Source: CBDUQI01 sp965369325
GTDB lineage: Bacteria; Pseudomonadota; Gammaproteobacteria; Steroidobacterales; JBCBZW01
DNA length: 17,364 nucleotides
Direction: 5' to 3'
Assembly (NCBI GenBank): GCA_965369325.1
Contig: CBDUQI010000122.1
Coordinates: forward strand, 1-17,364
Both the position numbers and the translations under genes were made by a program. Positions 17,255 to 17,364 of the stretch are shown here, in pieces. The stretch's first letter is position 1. Each line of letters starts with the position of its first letter. The notes beneath the pieces are model-generated. The model was not told the origin of the DNA and made no database searches. It saw nothing but the letters and a program-made list of their open reading frames with translations.

Positions 17255-17364
17255 ATGTCCAATTCAGACCATAAATTTGGATCCATCATACTAACCACCT
17301 CAATGCTTGCTTTAGCGGCGTGTGGCGGATCCGGTTCTGGTGGTGGGGGCGGCAATGGCAGTGG
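17255..17364 (+). CDS. Lipoprotein, N-terminal fragment (runs off the window)
   Basis: Only the first 36 complete codons are visible. They give a type II signal peptide, with SIILTTSMLALAAC containing a lipobox-like LAAC (Cys23 from ATG 17255), followed by a Gly/Ser-rich tether. ATG 17255 is preferred because AGAAGG ends 8 nt upstream; ATG 17249, in the same frame, would be only 2 nt from it. Its position after the receptor suggests another surface lyase or binding protein of the same locus, but nothing of the mature domain can be seen. Confidence 0.75.
   Translation, partial: MSNSDHKFGSIILTTSMLALAACGGSGSGGGGGNGS

Overview
The window is about 17.4 kb of a Gammaproteobacterial chromosome, probably from a marine or otherwise polysaccharide-degrading bacterium. 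The lineage call rests on the 23S and 5S rRNA sequences, which are close to the E. coli pattern, and on the gene set: secreted alginate-lyase-type enzymes, large surface lipoproteins and a TonB-dependent receptor. I cannot name the genus.

Layout: (1) 1-677 is the 3' end of a 23S rRNA gene. It is followed by a 5S rRNA (808-926), a strong intrinsic terminator (939-974) and a long GC-rich inverted repeat (993-1074). (2) 1075-1459 has no convincing gene. (3) 7030-1460 on the minus strand is a two-gene operon. The first gene encodes a secreted 962-residue protein with thrombospondin type-3 and dockerin-like calcium motifs, an Ig-like domain, a PL6-like beta-helix that has lost the catalytic Lys and Arg, and a C-terminal jelly-roll lyase-like domain. 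The second encodes an 875-residue PL6 lipoprotein with an intact Lys/Arg pair and calcium site. (4) 7031-7954 is a 924-bp divergent control region. It holds two near-identical ATTGGT-N3-ACCAGT palindromes, a probable remnant of a beta-propeller gene and a 20-codon leader ORF. (5) 7955-9331 on the plus strand encodes a PL7 alginate lyase with all three family signatures. A probable lipoprotein remnant follows. (6) 9555-13862 encodes a 1435-residue modular surface lipoprotein ending in three tandem ~219-residue repeats. It is coupled to a TonB-dependent receptor at 13864-17019. (7) After a hairpin, another lipoprotein gene starts at 17255 and runs off the window.

How the genes may work together (inference from families and layout): the PL7 and PL6 enzymes cut alginate outside the cell or on its surface, the repeat lipoprotein holds chains or oligomers at the outer membrane, and the TonB-dependent receptor imports them into the periplasm. 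Exolytic lyases, the DEH reductase, inner-membrane transporters and the regulator expected of a full alginate pathway are not in this window.

The items most worth a second look are the coupled repeat-lipoprotein/receptor pair, which has the layout of a SusD/SusC pair but an unrelated lipoprotein; the catalytically altered PL6-like protein fused to a second lyase-like domain; and the spaced palindromes upstream of PL7.
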